NCBI GenBank assembly: GCA_017462965.1
Contig: JAFTQC010000054.1
Location: 57,044-121,043 of the forward strand
Origin: Clostridia bacterium
GTDB lineage: Bacteria; Bacillota; Clostridia; TANB77; UBA1234
Direction: 5' to 3'
DNA: 64,000 nt
Shown here: in pieces, positions 34,837 to 44,383 of the stretch
Layout: every line of letters begins with the position of its first letter
Position numbering within the stretch: position 1 is the stretch's first letter
Program-made: the position numbers and the translations under genes
Notes under the pieces: generated by a model
The model's input: the letters and a program-made list of their open reading frames with translations, nothing else
Database searches by the model: none
Told to the model about the DNA's origin: nothing

Positions 34837-35859
34837 ATGAAAAGATTAACATACTCAATTATTTTAATCATTGCTGTAATTTTAGTTATCGCACTCGCTT
34901 TGATTGCTAGAGATGACCCAACTTTACCTACCGATGATGAAAATGCTACTTTAGATAAAATTACTATTAGTGAGGTTACTCATTCTGTATTTTATGCGCC
35001 TCAATATGTTGCAATTAATCTTGGTTTTTTTGAAGAAGAAGGTTTAGAGATTGAACTTATTAATGGTGGTGGTGCAGATAATGTCATGACTGCTGTGCTT
35101 TCTAATCAAGTGGATATTGGTTTTGCAGGTCCTGAAGCAGCAATATATGTATACAACGAAGGAAATTCAGATTACGCAGAGGTTTTTGCGCAACTTACAA
35201 AAAAGGATGGTTCAATGCTGGTTTCAAGAGATGCTCTTCCTGATTTCGAATGGTCCGATTTAATAGGAAAACATGTTCTTCCTGGTAGAACTGGTGGGGT
35301 TCCTTATATGACTTTTGAATATGTTTTGAAGGCTAATAATATTAATCCTCAAAGTGATTTGAATTTAGATACTTCAATTAGTTTTGATGCAATGACTAGT
35401 GCTTTCGTCGCAGGAACTGGTGATTTTGTAACTGTTTTTGAACCAACAGCATCTAGTTTAGAGCTGAACAATCAAGGTTATATTGTCGCTGCAGTTGGTG
35501 CCTATACTGACGACATTCCTTATACAGCATACTTTGCAAAGAAAAGCTATATTGAAGAAAATAGTGATATTATTGAAAAATTCACACGAGCAATTTACAA
35601 AGGTCAACAATGGGTAAACGAACACACTGCTAAAGAAATTGCAGAAGTAGTTCTTCCTTCTTTTCCAGACTCTGACGTAACACTTTTAGAAAGTTCTATT
35701 GAAAATTACAAATCAATTGATGTTTGGAATACTAATCCATATATGACAAAAGAATCTTTTGAAAAACTTCAGGAAGTAATGCTGGAAGCTGGAGAACTTG
35801 AAACTTTAGCACCATTTGAAACTATAGTAAACAATAGCTTTGCAGAGGATTTAGAATAA
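34837..35859 (+). CDS. ABC substrate-binding protein, SsuA/THI5-like (NMT1 family)
   Basis: A 340-residue periplasmic-binding-fold protein anchored by an N-terminal helix (residues 5-25). There is no lipobox Cys, which is unusual for a Gram-positive binding protein. The NMT1-like core reads HSVFYAPQYVAINLGFFEEEGL, GPEAAIYVYNEG, GRTGGVPYMTFEY. Ligand could be a sulfonate, a nitrogenous base or a thiamine precursor. RBS AGGAGG before ATG at 34837. Pairs with the permease at 33790. Confidence 0.9.
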   Translation: MKRLTYSIILIIAVILVIALALIARDDPTLPTDDENATLDKITISEVTHSVFYAPQYVAINLGFFEEEGLEIELINGGGADNVMTAVLSNQVDIGFAGPEAAIYVYNEGNSDYAEVFAQLTKKDGSMLVSRDALPDFEWSDLIGKHVLPGRTGGVPYMTFEYVLKANNINPQSDLNLDTSISFDAMTSAFVAGTGDFVTVFEPTASSLELNNQGYIVAAVGAYTDDIPYTAYFAKKSYIEENSDIIEKFTRAIYKGQQWVNEHTAKEIAEVVLPSFPDSDVTLLESSIENYKSIDVWNTNPYMTKESFEKLQEVMLEAGELETLAPFETIVNNSFAEDLE

Positions 35860-35870
35860 AAAATTTTTTG

Positions 35871-36057
35871 AAATTGGGACGGTTCCTTTTTCCAAAATAC
35901 AAACAATTTAAGCCAACGAAAAAGTATTGTTTTTTGTCGCCGAGTTCTCATTTTCATTGCATCGTGTTTGCAATGAATAATGAGTTGTCTGAGGCTTAAA
36001 AACAATACTTTTTTCGTTGGCTCGCACTAAATTTGGAAAAAGGAACCGTCCCAATTT
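35871..36057. repeat. Composite nested inverted repeat, ~187 bp
   Basis: Outer arms AAATTGGGACGGTTCC... (35871-35896 and 36032-36057) are perfectly complementary over 26 bases. Inside are a second pair, AGCCAACGAAAAAGTATTG (35911-35935 with 35998-36021), and an innermost CTCATTTTCATTGCA/TGCAATGAATAATGAG pair (35947-35984). It separates the binding protein from a convergent glycosyltransferase. Confidence 0.93.
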
Positions 36058-36064
36058 CCAAATT

Positions 36065-37084
36065 TTATTTATTTTTTAAATTCGTAAATAATGGATTGAA
36101 CATTTCTTTATATAATGTTCTGTCTTCATTTAACATTGTTGCACTTACTAATCTATATGGTTCAAGATTTTTAGTCATATATTCTTTTGATAAATTTGAA
36201 TATGCATTCTTAAATTCTTCGTATCTTTCAAGTACCATTTCACTGTTATATAATTCCCAATCTTCGTTCATACAGATTTTTTCCATAGCACTTGTATACA
36301 TTTTTACAAAATTAAAGTTAGATGCATCAATTGTTTCGGGATAATTTTGAAGTATAAATTTATGTTGCGCATAGTATGCATTCATTGAGTCAATAATCTT
36401 TTTGGTGTTAAATGAAGCTGTTGTCGCACCTACTCTGTTTATTTGATAAAAATATAGTTTTTCATTAGTATAGGCAATTTTTTCTGCTCCAGCAATTACT
36501 TTATAAACAAGAGCAACATCTTCATAATAAACTTTGTCTGCAAATCTGTGACCTTCAAAAAGCTCTTTTTTGAATAATTTTAATGCCACATAATTTCCAA
36601 CTTCAGAATTCAATATCATTAAATTTAAAGCTTCTGCAGGTGTTATAGTTTTCTCGAAAAGTTCTTCTTTTTTTCTTTGTTTTAACTCTATGTTAGGATA
36701 TTGCTCAAATTCTTCTGTGCTTATAGTTTGCAATTCACAAAAAGAAATATCTGCATCATGTTTTTTTATTAAATTGTATAAAACTTCATATTCTCTTTCA
36801 TTCAAAATATCATCGCTGTCTGCAAATGCAATATAGCTACCAGTAGCAATATCTAGCGCATAGTTTCTTGCGCTTGAACAACCTCCATTTGGTTTATGAA
36901 TAGCAAGTATTCTTGAATCTTTTTTTGCATATTCATCAATGATTTTTCCTGAATTGTCAGTACTTCCATCATCTACTAATATAATCTCAAGGTTCTTGTA
37001 TGTTTGATTTATAATGCTTTCAATACATTTCGGTAAATATTTTTCAACGTTATATATAGGAACTACTACACTTATTTTTTCCAT
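36065..37084 (-). CDS. Glycosyltransferase family 2, A
   Basis: GT-A-fold glycosyltransferase of 339 residues. SVVVPIYNVEKYLPKCIESI at the start, then LVDDGSTDNSG, and the DxD motif in ADSDD. Transfers a sugar to cell-surface polymers; donor and acceptor unknown. The 11-bp gap to glycosyltransferase B implies an operon, led by the c-di-AMP riboswitch upstream of B. Homologous to B at the N terminus. Confidence 0.92.
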   Translation of the reverse strand: MEKISVVVPIYNVEKYLPKCIESIINQTYKNLEIILVDDGSTDNSGKIIDEYAKKDSRILAIHKPNGGCSSARNYALDIATGSYIAFADSDDILNEREYEVLYNLIKKHDADISFCELQTISTEEFEQYPNIELKQRKKEELFEKTITPAEALNLMILNSEVGNYVALKLFKKELFEGHRFADKVYYEDVALVYKVIAGAEKIAYTNEKLYFYQINRVGATTASFNTKKIIDSMNAYYAQHKFILQNYPETIDASNFNFVKMYTSAMEKICMNEDWELYNSEMVLERYEEFKNAYSNLSKEYMTKNLEPYRLVSATMLNEDRTLYKEMFNPLFTNLKNK

Positions 37085-37095
37085 ATAGATTCCTC

Positions 37096-38166
37096 CTATT
37101 TATTACTTAACATTCTTGTATACATCTCTGCTTGTGGTTTTGACATTTTTTCTTTTATTTCACTTGGCATGAATGTTCTAACTTCAGCAATTACTTTACA
37201 AATATCTATTACATCTCTGTAATCGCCATCAATTATTTTGTCAATTATTAATCCTAGTGATTCTTGACATGCAGGAACGTCTAGTTCTTTACTTAATTTA
37301 TAGAACCATCTCATTTTTGACAAAACTTCTATCTTTTCCTCTTCTGACATAAGTTGTGAATCAATGAATTTATAAAGCATATATGTCATGCTCTTTGCGT
37401 AGAAGAATCTGTAGAATCCTAATTCATCATTTGCCTTGAAGTTTTCGTATATGATTTTATATGCAGCACTTATTCCATTGAAATATTTTGGCGTACAATT
37501 CATTGATATTGAAGTACCTGCACCTCTTTGTCTGTAACAATAAACCATATTAGGTATGTAATAAACTTTGCTTGATTTCATAAAGCAATATGTTGTAAAT
37601 ATTGCATCTTCAGCTGGTAAACCAATTTCAAATTTCAAGTTAAGACTTCTTATGAAATTAAGATCGTAAATTTTGTTCCAAACACCTGAATTCATGATAA
37701 AAAATGAATCTTCGTAGTCCTTTATGCTCAACTTAAAACTTTTATATTTTTCGTTATTAAATACAGGTTTTTCCCAAAGATTTCCCTCTTCATCACAGTT
37801 TATGTAGTTTCCTATTACGTAATCTGCATTTTCTTTTTCGATTTTTTCTTCTAAAACCTTACAAGCTTCTGGCATCATTAAATCGTCAGAATCAATAAAC
37901 ATTATATAGTCGCCCGTCGCTGCATCCATACCAACATTTCTAGCATCTGATAATCCACCATTTGGTTTATGAATAACTTTTATTCTTCCATCTTTTTTTG
38001 CATATTCATCAGCAATTTTTCCTGAATTATCTGGTGTTCCATCATCTACTAATATGATTTCTAGATTCATATAACTTTGATTTTGAATGCTCTCAATACA
38101 TGCTGGTAAATACTTTTCTACATTGTAAATAGGTACTATTACGCTTATTTTTTTCTTTTCAAACAT
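37096..38166 (-). CDS. Glycosyltransferase family 2, B
   Basis: A 356-residue GT2 enzyme paralogous to its neighbour: ISVIVPIYNVEKYLPACIES, LVDDGTPDNSGKI, IDSDD. First gene after the c-di-AMP riboswitch, which also carries a terminator. Probable role is envelope polysaccharide or teichoic-type polymer modification under c-di-AMP control. ATG at 38166 follows GGAGAG. Confidence 0.92.
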   Translation of the reverse strand: MFEKKKISVIVPIYNVEKYLPACIESIQNQSYMNLEIILVDDGTPDNSGKIADEYAKKDGRIKVIHKPNGGLSDARNVGMDAATGDYIMFIDSDDLMMPEACKVLEEKIEKENADYVIGNYINCDEEGNLWEKPVFNNEKYKSFKLSIKDYEDSFFIMNSGVWNKIYDLNFIRSLNLKFEIGLPAEDAIFTTYCFMKSSKVYYIPNMVYCYRQRGAGTSISMNCTPKYFNGISAAYKIIYENFKANDELGFYRFFYAKSMTYMLYKFIDSQLMSEEEKIEVLSKMRWFYKLSKELDVPACQESLGLIIDKIIDGDYRDVIDICKVIAEVRTFMPSEIKEKMSKPQAEMYTRMLSNK

Positions 38167-38262
38167 TTTATTCTCTCCTTTTCTTTTGGACGATTGAAAT
38201 ATAATAGTTAATCCTTACCACTATATTTAATTTTTGGAGAAATATGTTGCTTAAATAAAAAT

Positions 38263-38411
38263 GGTCACAGGGATACCCTATGACCTATGATTTCCCCTCT
38301 TAATTGCTTACCAAGTTAGCTGTCGGGTTAGGAATAAAAGGTTTCCTTCATTTTCATGATACACCCCAAAATTGGTTCCTCGGCTTCTATTGCTAGAATT
38401 CAGCGTTTTTA
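38263..38411 (-). promoter_or_regulatory. Cyclic di-AMP (ydaO-yuaA) riboswitch with terminator
   Basis: On the minus strand the aptamer carries AACGCTGAATTCT, GCCGAGGAACC, GGGGTG and the diagnostic CCCGACAGCTAACTTGGTAAGC (about 38294-38411). A terminator follows, GGTCATAGGG-TAT-CCCTGTGACC plus T run (38263-38285). Binding of c-di-AMP usually stabilises termination, turning off the glycosyltransferase genes. Confidence 0.87.
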
Positions 38412-38486
38412 TTCACTTTCGTCCTTAATACGTTCTACATTTTATCACATTTTCCATTATTTTTCAACAAATTATGTAAAATAATG

Positions 38487-40400
38487 TTATTTTATATCTT
38501 TTCCCACCTCTATTTCTACATTTCCAACCATGAATTTATAGCCATTTTTAAATATTTCTGATTCATTTTTAGATTCTAAAATATCTCTTGATGAAACATA
38601 ATAACCATCTTTTGCTTCAAATGGTGGCCAAACAAAAACCTTTCCTTCATTTGTAACGTAATAAGAAGCATTTACATTCTTACCATTTTCATTTTTCACA
38701 CTTACTACAGGTAGTGGCATTTCCAACACATCTTCTGCATATTGTTCATTAATTTTTGTACATTTTAAAGCTTTTGCTTCATTTACTGGAAGATATTTTT
38801 CATTAGCATATTCTCCGCCTTTAGCTACATAATTATAAACTTGTTCATATGAAACATTCTTTCCTAATGCTCTTTCATTGCCATATTTACTCACACTCGC
38901 AACATCAAATCCCATTTGAACATCTGAAACACCAACAGCAAACGAAGCAAATTTTGCATTTTCTATTGTTGTGTTACTAGTACTTTGAAACTCTTCAACG
39001 TCTTTTTCTGCTGGCATTTTTATTGTTACAGTCTTATTTGCACTTGTTAGAGTCGCTTTAGTAGTCATATCTATTACAAGCTTTTCAGTACCATATTCAA
39101 TATCTCCATTCAAATTCAATGAAGCTTCTGTACTCATATTATCCTTAAATTTCATTGTATATTTTAATTTAGCTTCTTTTACGATTTGCTCTGGTAAAAG
39201 TGTTCCTGCACCTATTGCCTCGCAAATTTCATTTATATCTTTTGCTGTTATTTCGTATGTATAAGTTTTTGTTGTTCTTCCGCTTACTGTAAAATAATCG
39301 TCATTTACAAATAAACAGAATAATCTTGTTAATAATTTTGTATTTTCATATGTATTTAAATTTATATTCACATAATCAAATAATTTATTTACAATATCCT
39401 CTAGTTCTACTTTTTCTGCAGTTTCAAGAGAATCCATATTTATCATTTCTTTAATTTCTTCTTCATTAGCAAGAGCTTCTTTTAGCCATTTCTTTCCGAT
39501 TTGTTCTTCTAATAAAGATGATTTTAAGTAATATACAAAGTTTTTCATGTCAAAAATTGCTGATAATGTGATTTTTTCAAATCCTTCTGATTTCATCTCA
39601 TCAAAAACTATACCCTTACCTGTAAGTTTTGAATCAATATCTACACCTACTGCATCTTCATTTACCTTTGTTGTTCCTGTTAAAACCAATTTCAGATTTG
39701 AATTAACGCTTTTGTCTTCTGTATTTGTATATTTTAGATTTCCATTTACACTTAATTTAGTTTCTGATGTTTTTGGCGTTTCATAATCAGCACTAATTAA
39801 TTCATAAAATATTGGTGCTTCTTCTTTAACTACATCTAATACAAAACTTGGATCTATTATTATTACTGTTTGTGTATCTTCATCCCAGCCTACTTTTAGT
39901 CCAAGAGTTTCAGAAACAAATCTTACTGGCACTAAAGTTCTTCCATCTATTACTACAGGAACTGAATCTAATGGAACTTCTTCTGTTACATCTTCTTTTG
40001 TAACTTTTGCTATATTATTATTAATTTGTAGTTCTATAGCCATATCTTCTTTTGTAGCATAGGCTGTGCTTGTTTCATTATTCCAATCAACAGTGGCATC
40101 ATAAAGTTCAAATATTTTTCTAAGTGGTACCATTGTTCTACCATTAATTAATTGTGGTGTTACTTTTCCCTTATCATCTTGGAAATCAATTTTTTCATCA
40201 TTTAATAATACTGTAATTTCTCTTTCTGTTGTTGGTCTTGGAGATATTAATATTGGTCTCCTTTCTTTATACACCTCTGATATTGGCATTGTACTATAGT
40301 CATAAGCACTTGTTGCTACATCTGTAGCAAATACTGGCATTGCTGTAGAAAATACAGTTGTTACCGCCATTATTAATGAAACTACTTTTGATTTTTTCAT
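38487..40400 (-). CDS. Secreted copper-amine-oxidase-N-like (stalk) domain protein A
   Basis: A 637-residue exported protein: signal peptide (residues 1-26), then two tandem units of the stalk or Cu_amine_oxidN1 type (VTPQLINGRTMVPLRKIFELY, VVIDGRTLVPVRFVSETLG), then a ~430-residue domain of unknown role. The family is common in clostridial surface proteins and is not an oxidase. Downstream neighbour of paralogue B with a 14-bp gap; likely one operon. Confidence 0.85.
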   Translation of the reverse strand: MKKSKVVSLIMAVTTVFSTAMPVFATDVATSAYDYSTMPISEVYKERRPILISPRPTTEREITVLLNDEKIDFQDDKGKVTPQLINGRTMVPLRKIFELYDATVDWNNETSTAYATKEDMAIELQINNNIAKVTKEDVTEEVPLDSVPVVIDGRTLVPVRFVSETLGLKVGWDEDTQTVIIIDPSFVLDVVKEEAPIFYELISADYETPKTSETKLSVNGNLKYTNTEDKSVNSNLKLVLTGTTKVNEDAVGVDIDSKLTGKGIVFDEMKSEGFEKITLSAIFDMKNFVYYLKSSLLEEQIGKKWLKEALANEEEIKEMINMDSLETAEKVELEDIVNKLFDYVNINLNTYENTKLLTRLFCLFVNDDYFTVSGRTTKTYTYEITAKDINEICEAIGAGTLLPEQIVKEAKLKYTMKFKDNMSTEASLNLNGDIEYGTEKLVIDMTTKATLTSANKTVTIKMPAEKDVEEFQSTSNTTIENAKFASFAVGVSDVQMGFDVASVSKYGNERALGKNVSYEQVYNYVAKGGEYANEKYLPVNEAKALKCTKINEQYAEDVLEMPLPVVSVKNENGKNVNASYYVTNEGKVFVWPPFEAKDGYYVSSRDILESKNESEIFKNGYKFMVGNVEIEVGKDIK

Positions 40401-40414
40401 AAAATATCCTCCTT

Positions 40415-41653
40415 TTATTTTGCTATTTTTACATCATAAACAACTTTTTCATTATAGTCGTTTAATAATTCTACTTTCATGCTTAAATCTATTGAACCTG
40501 AAATTTCACTTAAATTCATTGTAACATTTATAGTTGGATAATCATATATTAATTCATCATTTTTTACATCATAATTAAAAATTAATTTATTAATAATGTT
40601 ATATGCCATAAGTACATCATCTTTAAATACAACATTATCAAAATTAGTAATGTCAATATATTTTCCTGCAACTAGTGCTTGTGTGTTTTTTAATTTTATT
40701 GTTGATGCTGATGTCGAATTTGAATATGAAAACGAATTTAGAAGTGTATCAAATTCTCTTTTCATATTTGCAAAAGTTGAAACGTTTATAGAATTTTCGT
40801 CTATACCAATCAAAGCTCTAATAGTATCTCCTATATCCTCATTATATTTACCTGCTAATTCAAGATTTTTATAAGTATCACTCTTTGATTTCAACATTTT
40901 ATTTAATACTGAAGAAGTCGTCGAGTAACTAACTTCATCTTCTTTATAATTCACTTTTAAATCAATAGTTCCCCACCCTTCTGAAACTATTTCCTTAAAT
41001 AATTCTGATGTTCCATTGAAATCAACTAATATTTCTTTTTCATTTTCTGAATTTCTAAATATCGTCGAATACACATTTGATGTATTATTATTAGCTCCAT
41101 TGCTTAAATCATAATAATTTCTGCTAATATTTAATCTATATATTGACGAATCATCTTTTTCCATTAATTTATATAATAATGGTGATTTTTTATTTATTTC
41201 ATTTTCAAAATAATCATAATCGATTATGATTGCTGTTTGATTCGCATTATCCCACGCAACTTGTTTTCCTAAACTTTCAGAAATAAATCTAAGTGGAACA
41301 AGGGTCCTCCAGTTTATTAATACTGGCTTTGAATCTAATGCAACTTTTCTTGTAACGCCTTTTTCAGTAACCTCTGCAATCGGATTATCTATTTGTAATT
41401 TAATAGATATATCATCTTTTGTAGCAAAAGCTGTACTTGTCGCATCATCCCAATCAACAGTAGCTCCTAAAAGTTCAAATATCTTTCTAAGCGGAACCAT
41501 CGTTCTATCATTAATAATTTGTGCATCAACTCTCTGATCATTTGAATCAGTAAAATTAATGATTTCTCCGTTCAATTGAACACTAACATTTCCAGCAAAT
41601 GTTACAGTTGAAATTGACAATATTGCCATCAATGTCAATAAAAATTTTTTCAT
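40415..41653 (-). CDS. Secreted copper-amine-oxidase-N-like (stalk) domain protein B
   Basis: A ~412-residue paralogue of its neighbour: signal peptide, two stalk units (AQIINDRTMVPLRKIFELLG and INWRTLVPLRFISESLG), then a shorter C-terminal domain. ATG at 41653 follows AAGGAGG, whereas the TTG six bases upstream is too close to it. Probably cell-wall associated or secreted; function unknown. The repeated Trp-Asp motif VDWDD/VAWDN is conserved between the two. Confidence 0.85.
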   Translation of the reverse strand: MKKFLLTLMAILSISTVTFAGNVSVQLNGEIINFTDSNDQRVDAQIINDRTMVPLRKIFELLGATVDWDDATSTAFATKDDISIKLQIDNPIAEVTEKGVTRKVALDSKPVLINWRTLVPLRFISESLGKQVAWDNANQTAIIIDYDYFENEINKKSPLLYKLMEKDDSSIYRLNISRNYYDLSNGANNNTSNVYSTIFRNSENEKEILVDFNGTSELFKEIVSEGWGTIDLKVNYKEDEVSYSTTSSVLNKMLKSKSDTYKNLELAGKYNEDIGDTIRALIGIDENSINVSTFANMKREFDTLLNSFSYSNSTSASTIKLKNTQALVAGKYIDITNFDNVVFKDDVLMAYNIINKLIFNYDVKNDELIYDYPTINVTMNLSEISGSIDLSMKVELLNDYNEKVVYDVKIAK

Positions 41654-41682
41654 TTGCAAACCTCCTTTTTCTTTAAGTCTTT

Positions 41683-42942
41683 TTAGAAGTGACTTAAACT
41701 TCTTTCTGCTAAATATTGATATTTTTCAACTTTGTTTTTAATTTTTCTATCGCAATTTAAAATTCCAAAATTCGCATTCATTGGTTGAAAATCTTTATTT
41801 GGTGTTGAAATATATTTTGAAAGAGCTCCTATTATTGTTTCTTCTGAAAATGTGATCTTTTCTTCATTATTTAATTTTGCAATTGCATTTACCGCCGCAA
41901 CATAACCAGAAGCTATAGATTCAACATATCCTTCCACTCCAGATATTTGACCTGCAAAATAAATATTTGTTCCTTTCAAATTATACGTTTCATCTAAAAG
42001 TTCACTTGAATTTATATACGTATTTCTGTGCATCACACCATACTTCACAAATTCAGCATTTTCAAGAGCCGGTATCATTTTAAACACTCTTGCTTGCTCC
42101 CCAAATTTTAGATTAGTTTGGAATCCAACTAAATTATACATTGTATCTTCTTTGTTGTCTTGTCTAAGTTGAACAACTGCATAATATTTTTTATCAAATC
42201 CAACCGGCTTTAGTGGACCATATGTAAGCGTTTGTGAACCTCTTCTTGCCATTTCTTCAATTGGCATACAGCCTTCAAAAAGATTTCCTTTTTCAAATTC
42301 ATGTTTATTCACAATTTCAGCATTTATAAGTTCATTATAAAAAGCTTCGTATTCTTCTTTTGTCATTGGACAATTTATATAATCACTTTCGCCCTTACCA
42401 TATCTATCAGCAGTAAAAGCCTTTTCCATATTTATAGATTCTTTTGTAACTATTGGCGCTGCCGCATCATAAAAAAACAATCTGTCTTTCCCTGTAAGCC
42501 TTGCAATTTCTTCTGATAGTGCATCTGAAGTCAAAGGCCCTGTAGCAATTATCGTTACCTGATTATCATCAATTTTAGAAACCTCTTCATTGATTATTTC
42601 AATATTTTCACATTCTTGTATTTTTCTTGTCACAAGTTCTGCAAACTTTTCTCTATCAACAGCTAAAGCTTGGCCAGCAGGAACTTTAGTTTCATCAGCA
42701 CATCTTATTAACAAAGAATCTAATCTTCTAAGCTCTTCCTTCAAAAGTCCACAAGCATTTGTAATGTTGTTTGATTTTAAAGAATTACTACAAACTATTT
42801 CTGCTAGATTTTTATTTGAATGAGCTGGTGAAAACTTCTTTGGTTTCATTTCATACAACTTAACCTTGTAACCTCTTTTTGCAATTTGATACGCTGCTTC
42901 AGATCCCGCAAGGCCTCCACCTATTATTACTATTTCTTTCAT
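41683..42942 (-). CDS. trmFO: Methylene-THF-tRNA (uracil-5)-methyltransferase TrmFO
   Basis: Folate- and FAD-dependent tRNA methyltransferase that makes m5U54 in the T-loop; 419 residues. FAD motif VIIGGGLAGSEAAYQIA, then HSNKNLAEIVCSNSLKSN with the catalytic Cys region, and NACGLLKEELRRLDS. Complete and typical of the family. ATG at 42942. Confidence 0.96.
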   Translation of the reverse strand: MKEIVIIGGGLAGSEAAYQIAKRGYKVKLYEMKPKKFSPAHSNKNLAEIVCSNSLKSNNITNACGLLKEELRRLDSLLIRCADETKVPAGQALAVDREKFAELVTRKIQECENIEIINEEVSKIDDNQVTIIATGPLTSDALSEEIARLTGKDRLFFYDAAAPIVTKESINMEKAFTADRYGKGESDYINCPMTKEEYEAFYNELINAEIVNKHEFEKGNLFEGCMPIEEMARRGSQTLTYGPLKPVGFDKKYYAVVQLRQDNKEDTMYNLVGFQTNLKFGEQARVFKMIPALENAEFVKYGVMHRNTYINSSELLDETYNLKGTNIYFAGQISGVEGYVESIASGYVAAVNAIAKLNNEEKITFSEETIIGALSKYISTPNKDFQPMNANFGILNCDRKIKNKVEKYQYLAERSLSHF

Positions 42943-42960
42943 TCACTCTACTCCTTATCT

Positions 42961-42999
42961 AAAAAAAGGACAAAGGGACGGGGCTTTTGTCCTTTTTTA
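42961..42999. repeat. Intergenic hairpin repeat (GGACGGGGC class)
   Basis: AAAAAAAGGACAAA/TTTTGTCCTTTTTT arms around GGGACGGGGC. It overlaps the end of the zinc-ribbon gene and probably terminates it. Confidence 0.85.
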
Positions 43000-43704
43000 A
43001 TTTCTTCCATTTTTATTATTTATTTTAACTAATGTTCCGCACTTCAAACATACAATCTTGTTTTTAGACATTATTTCTCCACATTTTTCACAACGAATTT
43101 CATCTGGTTTTAGCTCTTGTTCTTCTTGTATTTCTTGTTTTATTTCTATTTTGTTTTCATCTTCAAAACTTTCAATACTATTTTCAGTTTCTAAAACAAT
43201 TTCATTCGTTTTATTTGTATTATCCTTTTCTTTAACTATCTTCTTAAAATCCTTGATTTTAACCTTTTTTACAGGCATTATTTCATCATATTCATCAAAC
43301 AAATCCTCAACTTGATCTTCATTTTTTTCCTCTTTTTCTTCTAGCTCACGAAAATACTCATCATATATTAGATAATCTTCTTCTACAAGCTTAATATCTG
43401 ATGGATATTTTCTACTTTTTATACGCTTTACAATCGTAAAGCTATATAAAATAGCTCCTAGTTCAACAAAATATATCAACGAGAAGTTCATAAGAACCGA
43501 TATAACAAGTATTGTCAATCTTGTCTTTCTGATTTGCTGATACATATAGTTGTATGGTTTATCATTATTTATACTCAAATATTTCGCTAGAGGTTCGACA
43601 ACGAACTTTTGAGTATATCTATTTATCAATAGCAAAGCAATTATTAATCCCAGTGGTCCAAATATACTAAAAATTCCACCAAGTATCATTTTAAAAATAT
43701 ACAT
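42997..43704 (-). CDS. Membrane protein with C-terminal zinc ribbon, 235 aa
   Basis: Two N-terminal hydrophobic regions (residues ~3-28 and ~62-90), a long acidic middle (EELEEKEEKNEDQVEDLFDEYDE), and a C-terminal zinc ribbon IRCEKCGEIMSKNKIVCLKCGTLVK with CxxC/CxxC. Function unknown. 25 bp upstream of the stop lies the Ham1-like gene on the same strand, so they may be co-transcribed. Confidence 0.72.
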   Translation of the reverse strand: MYIFKMILGGIFSIFGPLGLIIALLLINRYTQKFVVEPLAKYLSINNDKPYNYMYQQIRKTRLTILVISVLMNFSLIYFVELGAILYSFTIVKRIKSRKYPSDIKLVEEDYLIYDEYFRELEEKEEKNEDQVEDLFDEYDEIMPVKKVKIKDFKKIVKEKDNTNKTNEIVLETENSIESFEDENKIEIKQEIQEEQELKPDEIRCEKCGEIMSKNKIVCLKCGTLVKINNKNGRN

Positions 43705-43729
43705 ATTTATCCCTCTTTATAAAATACAT

Positions 43730-44332
43730 TTATCTTTTCAGTGTTTCTAGCATAAATTTTATTACCTCATTTGTCTTGTCTGTTTCATTATATTTTTGTT
43801 TTTCTTCCTTTGTTAAATCCACTAAATACTTATTAAATTCCGAAATTATGTTTATTGAATCTAAAGGATATCCAGGATTTCTATTTGGTGAAGGCGTGTC
43901 CACTAAATAAAAATGTTCTTTTGACCATGTAAATTCTTTCGCTTCTTTTCCATCATATATAACCATTCCATAAACCCATTTTGCAGGAACTTTTCCACCG
44001 TATTTTTTTACTAAATCCACATAATATTCTATCATTTCATCATCGTTTAACTCTCGTCCATTTACCCTTCTTACATGAGTTCCCGGTTGTTCTTCATCCG
44101 AAATTCCTTCAATGAATAAATTGTTGTCCATTCCTATTGTTGGTATCTTTGCAACATCATAATACGATTTTGCTTTTATATATGCATTTTCAATTGCAGT
44201 ATTCCCAGATTCATCAACATCAATATTTATTTCTAAATCTTTTATTGTTATTAACTCTATTCCGTTTTCCTTTAGTGCTTCTGCAAATTTCTTTACTTTT
44301 GCAGGGTTTCCAGTAGCAAATAATACTTTCAT
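43730..44332 (-). CDS. Ham1/RdgB-type non-canonical NTP pyrophosphatase
   Basis: A 200-residue Ham1-family enzyme hydrolysing ITP/XTP-like nucleotides to monophosphates. N-terminal ATGNPAKVKKF, GMDNNLFIEGISDEEQPGTHVRR and the C-terminal part fit. A 56-residue-type insert is absent. Downstream of mntP. Three more nucleotide-sanitising genes occur within 13 kb. Confidence 0.85.
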   Translation of the reverse strand: MKVLFATGNPAKVKKFAEALKENGIELITIKDLEINIDVDESGNTAIENAYIKAKSYYDVAKIPTIGMDNNLFIEGISDEEQPGTHVRRVNGRELNDDEMIEYYVDLVKKYGGKVPAKWVYGMVIYDGKEAKEFTWSKEHFYLVDTPSPNRNPGYPLDSINIISEFNKYLVDLTKEEKQKYNETDKTNEVIKFMLETLKR

Positions 44333-44383
44333 TTTTTCACCTTCTATTTTTATTCTCTTATAACGGGAATTATATCATTCATT

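Noticed and set aside
42997..44332. Manganese-sensing yybP-type riboswitch for mntP
   Set aside because: The upstream gap of mntP is short and filled by the desulfoferrodoxin terminator; no aptamer motif was seen.
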